The notes below the pieces were generated by a model that saw nothing but the letters and a program-made list of their open reading frames with translations, was not told the DNA's origin and made no database searches. A stretch of DNA of 64,000 nucleotides from Melampsora larici-populina 98AG31. Lineage: Eukaryota > Basidiomycota > Pucciniomycetes > Pucciniales > Melampsoraceae. Positions 58,601-64,000 of the stretch are shown piece after piece. Both the position numbers and the translations under genes were made by a program. Location of the stretch: assembly GCF_000204055.1 (NCBI RefSeq), contig NW_006768790.1:203534-267533 (forward strand). The letters run 5' to 3'. Position 1 is the first letter of the stretch; each line of letters opens with the position of its first letter.

Positions 58601-61475
58601 GATCAACTGGAGGAGTTTGGCTGACTCACTAACAGATCAGACCAAACTGTTTGTTTTTTTAGGATGCACATGTTGTGTGACACAAATTGCTGTTTCATTG
58701 TGCCTCAGTAGATCATGGTCCACTCCCATGGTTTATTTTAAAGTTCTGTATTTTTTGATACACTAGAGAACAGGCGGGCATGCCATCACCAGGGACCTGG
58801 TTAAAATATCATTTAGCTCCTTGCAGTTACTTGACTTAAAATTTCATGAGGTGTAGATCATGAGTATGACTGTTGTCTGAGAGGCCAATTTCAAACTTTA
58901 TCAACATCACAAAATTTTAAGTCTTGTTGAGAGCCAAGATCAACTGCCATCCCAGAATAAATCATGATGTTATTTTTGCAGTCATTGCAATGATTTACTG
59001 GTGTGTGTTTTGCATGATACACCTCTTGGTATAAGAATTGGTCAGTGTACTCAGTTCTGTGATATCATTTTTCCTACAACCACTGTTGCTTTGGTTATCT
59101 TTGCACATTGACATTTGCTATGGGTAACAAGAATATTAAATGTTGTAGTTGTTTCACCCATCAACAAATACTGATTGTTCCATTGAAATCCACATGGTAA
59201 TTTCAAGATAAATACTATTCATCTATCTAATCAAGAGAAAAAGGTTGACATTACAAAAAATTGCCAGGAAGAAATTCTATAGTCAATTGTTTACTTTTGA
59301 CAAATTATTAGAGGAGACATCACCAACAGTATTCATACACCTAAGATTTGATGGATGTTTTGGTGTAAATTATTGGTTATTGTCCACTCTGCAATGTCCT
59401 GCCTTTGAGTTGAGTTGACTTCTTGTGAAATTGTATACCCTTTGGTCAGGGTATGTGACAAAGCCAACTGGATGAGTGTTGAAAATAGCCACAACAGAAA
59501 CTACTCACAATTAAGACACAAAAGTGTTGCAACATTTAGAATTGTGGTGCAGTACAAGGTTGTCAACCAAGAAATCATATTACATACTCTGCTGGTTATA
59601 CACATCAAAAATTGCTGATGGTTTCTTTGAACTCCATAAGGTAATTTTAAGAAAGATATTGTGGATCTAATTTAAGATAAATGACTCTGATTTACAAAGA
59701 TTTCAAGTGAAGATAATTTTAAGATACACTCTGTGACTGTGACAAAAACATAACAAACCTTCACCAACAGTATTCATGAAGGCTGAGCCAAAAGAAATTA
59801 ATGTTCAAGTCTCAATTACTGGCTGTTGTTTGCTGTGTACCTATGTTCCTATGTACAGATTTATGGTTTGTTATATATAACAGCGTCAATTTGGAGAATG
59901 TCCAAAGCATTATCAAGAAATATATATAATTACTCACAATTGAGACACCAGAGCATCTTTCAATGCAAAATTTTTAGTTTTGGTGTAGGTTGAGTTGATG
60001 AAAAAAGACTATAACATGCTTTGATGCTTTACAACACAACAGGACTTTGTATAGTTGTCCATGTGAGAATACAGGATTGGGTAGCAGGACACCAACCTTG
60101 CTCAAACTCTGACTGGAAGGAGATGACTAAAAGTTGAGGAATTAAATCAAAACTGCAATAGGATGACACATGACTTTGTAGATGTCCATTGTACCAGACA
60201 CTCTTACGATCTGGCCCTGACTTTGGTATTGGAGGACTTGTGGGTAGCCAAGCTCACATGCAAAAAGGCAATATGTAGATGATGGAAAAAAGTATTGAAT
60301 ACAATCTTTTTGAGTTCAAAATTAGCAGAGAGGAAAGGAGAAAATGTTGATTAAATGACATTGGAATGGGTAATTCAGAATTCTGTTGAAGAGTGCAGTG
60401 TGGGCAAAATGTGCGGTTGAATAGCTGAGACAACCGAGTATTTTATAGGCTAGATGAAGGGGGTTGTCAAGAGGCAAATCAGGCAAGAAGGGAAAGCAGT
60501 GTCACCCTATTGTCAAAACCTCAACTGCAGGAAATTGATGGAGGAATGAGCTGGCAGAAGGTGGTACCTTTTTAGTGGAGACAAAATGATTGCTATTGTT
60601 AAGTTTTCCACATTGTAAACATGCAATCAAGTGGGAATAGATCCATTGATTAACAAAACTCTTGCCCTTTGTAAGATACACAAATCAGTATCAAAAGTCA
60701 TTGAGCTTTTAACAATGGCAAGTGAGAAGTCAGTTGGGCAATTGACTTGCTATGGAGATTGATCAACCAGATAATGTTTTCAAAGTGAAGAGGAAAATTT
60801 GTGAAAAGCTCAAAAGCCCTTAAATTTGGAACTATATAAAGAGTACGCACCCAAACGGAAACTTGGAGGACCAAGCAGAGAGAAGCAAACCCCGGAGTAC
60901 CAAATGGTGGCGAGTCAGGATTGCTTCTTTTTAGTTTTAAGATAGTGGGTGACTATGAATCACATATATTAATTGTGTTATCATAACATCACTATCCTTG
61001 CTCTCACCTTGCCTCATGGTGAGGTGAGAGATATGTGGGAAAGTACACAGAGTGTGCACCTCTTTTGCTCTAGGTAAACCAAACCTTTAGTTCAGCAAAA
61101 CCAAATTCTTGGTTGTGAAGACCAACGGTAGATCAATTTGATACTGTGGGTGTGAGCGCCCTGCGCCCTGATCAAAAGGATGGTACCTTCTCTAATGGGT
61201 GGGTGGGAGGCATCATGCAATCAGATAAGGATAACTTGAGAGGTGATGAGATCAAAGCTTTGGCAGCGGTAAATGTGATGCCTTATTCTCAAAGGGACAG
61301 AATTTAGTACTTTGGAAATTCTGTCTTTAACCTCACCTTGGTCTATGACATGTTACTAGACTGTCACTTCTCATTTCACCGTCAGTGGACACTTCCACCA
61401 AAGCGTTCCTTAATTGGTGTATCACACCCAACGCTTGGATTGAAGGAATGCTGATGGCATTCCAGGGGAGGTTAA
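58601..61475. other. Intergenic, 2.9 kb, with a degenerate ~435-bp duplication
   Basis: No gene is supported. Within it, CACCAACAGTATTCAT recurs at 59321 and 59762, and TACTCACAATT at 59502 and 59931, with other matching phrases in the same order. So about 59120-59560 and 59560-60000 are old tandem copies. Near 61000 there is a palindrome, CTCACCTTGCCTCATGGTGAG. Confidence 0.5.
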
Positions 61476-61621
61476 GGGCGCGTTCACTTAAGGAATTTCT
61501 GACCAAAAATCACATTCTGGAAAATTTTTAATGCAAAAATGAAACATACACCACCAAATAGACACTTTAAAATTTTGCAGAATGTGATTTCTCACCAGAA
61601 ATTGCTTAAGTGAACGCGCCC
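61476..61621. mobile_element. 146-bp PIF/Harbinger-type MITE
   Basis: Inverted ends GGGCGCGTTCACTTAAG and CTTAAGTGAACGCGCCC, matching 25 of the first 26 bases. TAA flanks both sides (61473-61475, 61622-61624), the 3-bp duplication typical of PIF/Harbinger. Non-coding. Confidence 0.87.
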
Positions 61622-63118
61622 TAAGGGTTCATTGTAGGCAACAATAACTAGGACGGACAAATCTAACCAGTGGTGATATGTATTAGCTCAGACTGAGCTG
61701 ATTTGATAAGCGGTCTGATGAAATTGGCCAAATGACTGACATATCAAGACAAATCATTTTGGTTTGTTGGGCATTGGAATGTTGTGTGACAACGAGGAGG
61801 GGTGTGGCAAGACAATTGTTTTGTTCTGTTTCAGAAGAGGGCATGTTGCTTGAGTCAAAGGAATGCTGAGCATGGCCTAGACCATTTTTGGTTGGTGTAC
61901 TGAGGATGCAGTGGTGGTTTGTTGAATAAGATCATGTCATGCATGTTACAAGCTCTCTTGATTTGACTCCTTTTTCAGCGAGTCCAGACTTGTTGGAGAG
62001 GCAAGGGTTATGTATTTTTCACGCCTATACAGAGTTTGCTGATTTCTCACTCAGGCCTTGAGGCCTGAATTTGCTTGATTCTTTCTCTCTCAGATTCAAC
62101 TACTGATGCCCACACAAGAGGAAAGAAGCCTTGTGCTCTTCATTGCCCCTATAATGTGATCTAGCACATGCGGGTCTGGTTCAAATGTCACCCGTGATAA
62201 GAGATTGTAACATCTCTTCAGAATGAAACTTGTGTTGAGATTTGCATTACGTATATGGTCACAGTTGATTGTGAAACATTTTGAAGTTGATGAAAAGTCA
62301 TGGAGTGATATTTACATTGATTTTTCTCACAAATGAAATCTATTGTTATCACCAATCAATTGCAAATCAAACAGTGATGAAGAGTTGGTTGGACAATTTA
62401 TGTACTTGCAGATTGAGTAAAAGTTTGGGATCAAATATGATCCTTTATGCGTGTGTGGTACAAGTACTCTCTGTTTCTTCTTTACGTACTTGCAGATTGA
62501 GTAAAAGTTTGCGATCAAGTATGATCCTTCATGCGTGTATGGTACAAGTCCTCTCTGTTCCATCGCCTTATTGCCTCAAAACAAAGATTCAACAGATACA
62601 CACCTTTGGGAGGGGAAAGCGTCATTTAGTTTTTCTGATATAAAGAGCGCTGATTCCTTGTGCAGGAACATATTCCCAAGGCTTGAAGTCGCTTGATTCC
62701 TTCTCTTTTAACTTTCCATTAGTCATTAATACACTTACTTACTACTGCTATAAGATCCTGGTCATTTAGAGCTACATATATATTGGTTCCAGCTACTAGA
62801 AACAAATATTGGTGGGTACTTTTGATTCAGCTCTTGCTTTTGATCATTCTACTCCATACCAGCAATCTTTCACTTGTTAGACTAAGACAGTCAGGAAATA
62901 TTAAATCACTTTAGATCCTTATTATTCCCCCCACTAATCCTCTTTACACCTTGACAAACATTATCTATGTCTTACTTGTCCAAAAGGATGATTGTTTCCT
63001 ATCAATCCCCCTATATCTTCTTATCTCAATAATTCCCTTCTTCAATTCCTGACCTTTGATATTGGTCAGAGCCTTGGGCGCTGACATTCATATTGATATT
63101 TTTAACAGCTTCCCCAAG
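61622..63118. other. Intergenic, with an 84-bp tandem duplication
   Basis: Two near-identical 84-bp units start at 62403 and 62487 (TACTTGCAGATTGAGTAAAA begins each). An unsupported open frame runs across them. The rest shows no gene; the right part is the likely promoter of the 63119 gene. Confidence 0.55.
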
Positions 63119-63577
63119 ATGAGATTTCGACAGATGTTTGTTACCATCAATGTGTTGATGGACCACACTACTTCTGGTTATGTTATCCCTCAAATCGATG
63201 GTGCTAGTCACATCAGAAACACTGAAATAGCTAGCCCAGATTTCAGATCCACTGGAGTAGTCTTATCACCCAGTAATGAACGTCTCCATCAGCAACAGAA
63301 AGAAGTGGACCAGCTTGAAGCACAGGCAATGAAGACCTTTGGATCCCCATCTGTTACCATGAAACATCGAAAAATGCAGAATTTGCCAACAGCACCACCA
63401 GGCACAGGTCATTATCCAGTTGAACCAATGAACCCATCAGAATTCATGACCCCTGAACCAACCCCACATGATTCGATCAACCCATTTGCAGTGGCAATTG
63501 GGATAGTTGGTGGTTTGGCTGCTGTTTGTGGGGGTATATTATGTTGCCTCCGGTTTGCTCCTGAGGGCAAAGGGTGA
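63119..63577 (+). CDS. Small single-pass membrane protein, possibly missing exons
   Basis: An open frame from ATG 63119 (MRFRQMFVTINVLMDHTTSG) to a stop at 63577, about 152 residues. The middle is polar, with HQQQKEVDQLEAQAMKTF and a Pro-rich stretch (NLPTAPPGTGHYPVEPMNPS, EFMTPEPTPHDS). It is followed by one transmembrane helix (FAVAIGIVGGLAAVCGGILC) and a short end, CLRFAPEGKG. A juxtamembrane Pro/Thr-rich stalk and C-terminal anchor suggest a surface or endomembrane protein. The frame stays open a little upstream without an ATG, so an upstream exon with a signal peptide may be missing. The stop overlaps a GTGAGA donor, so a further exon is also possible. No family is recognised. Confidence 0.5.
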   Translation: MRFRQMFVTINVLMDHTTSGYVIPQIDGASHIRNTEIASPDFRSTGVVLSPSNERLHQQQKEVDQLEAQAMKTFGSPSVTMKHRKMQNLPTAPPGTGHYPVEPMNPSEFMTPEPTPHDSINPFAVAIGIVGGLAAVCGGILCCLRFAPEGKG

Positions 63578-64000
63578 GAGACCAGTTCATAAATTTCTTG
63601 TCACAGATATCATCACTAACATCTGTTTTGTGACTTAAAAGCCGTCCTGAGGTGAAGACACAGACAACAAAGTGAAAGTGCAAGCTGCATTTGAAACCTG
63701 CCATAGATAGTCATCTGAAGACACCCAAGGCAAATCAAAGACTTGATATCCCATCAGTGGAAAGGGATGAATGAAATTTCCAAACCTTTATATCTTCCTT
63801 CATATGACCATCTGTCAGCCTGAGTCTATAAAGTTGTAGCTGTTATCAAAGACTCTTGGTTGAAATGATGAAACTTACTTAAAATAAGTCAAGGCTTTTT
63901 TTGATAATTTGTATGGAGATAAATTTGAGCCAGAGTTCAATGCTTCCTGAGAATCAATAGTCTTCTACAAACGGGTAAGTTAATGCCCCTGTTCCAGGGC
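63578..64000. other. Right-edge non-coding sequence
   Basis: Presumed 3' flank of the preceding gene; no feature is recognised. The last ~20 bases (GCCCCTGTTCCAGGGC) form a small hairpin at the window edge. Confidence 0.35.

Noticed and set aside
62281..62643. Rightward 120-codon frame
   Set aside because: It runs through the 84-bp tandem duplication and its amino-acid repeat is a direct result of that; no other support.

Overview
The window is from a nuclear fungal genome. Genes are dense, have many short GT-AG introns and include fungal orthologues (NUP159, NOC2, a LEU5-like carrier, THO2 and the PKA regulatory subunit). AT-rich intergenic DNA is packed with small terminal-inverted-repeat (TIR) elements, a decayed hAT transposase and several small secreted or membrane proteins. 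This pattern best fits a basidiomycete, probably a rust (Pucciniales). That placement is inferred from gene style, not from any marker comparison.

Layout. 1-1911 (-): MFS transporter running off the left edge. 2230-2351 (+): U6 snRNA copy 1. 2862-10432 (-): nucleoporin Nup159/Nup214. 10994-13712 (-): ribosome-assembly factor Noc2, divergent from a mitochondrial carrier (14067-15155, +). 16700-18062 (+): TFIIS-N-domain protein with a frame problem. 19151-19934 (-): small single-pass membrane protein. 21384-21605 (-): small secreted protein. 22-25 kb: TE fragments (two MITEs and a solo-LTR-like block). 25469-32859 (+): THO complex subunit Tho2. 33905-34026 (+): second, identical U6. 34175-36434: an hAT-type MITE and a 1.8-kb TIR element. 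37004-37938 (-) and 38101-38930 (+): a divergent pair, an unknown Ser/Pro-rich protein and a gamma-glutamylcyclotransferase-like protein. 39973-40870 (-): secreted 203-aa protein. 41190-42150: 220-bp tandem repeats. 43397-45740 (-): PKA regulatory subunit with a very long His/Pro-rich N-terminal region. 46235-46718 (+): small unknown gene. 46.9-57.6 kb: nested transposon territory ending in an hAT transposase pseudogene. 57.9-64 kb: mostly non-coding, with one Harbinger-like MITE and one single-pass membrane protein gene near the right edge.

The window shows no operon-like or gene-cluster logic. The conserved genes serve core nuclear functions: mRNA export (Nup159, Tho2), splicing (U6), ribosome assembly (Noc2), transcription elongation or termination (TFIIS-N protein) and cAMP signalling (PKA-R). 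The most informative non-gene content is: two U6 loci sharing an upstream block with a B-box-like motif; a family of MITEs with a central hairpin; TE insertions whose target-site duplications (TSDs) can be read directly (TA, TCA, TAA, 8 bp, 9 bp); and a hAT transposase whose five stop codons are all compatible with C-to-T change.
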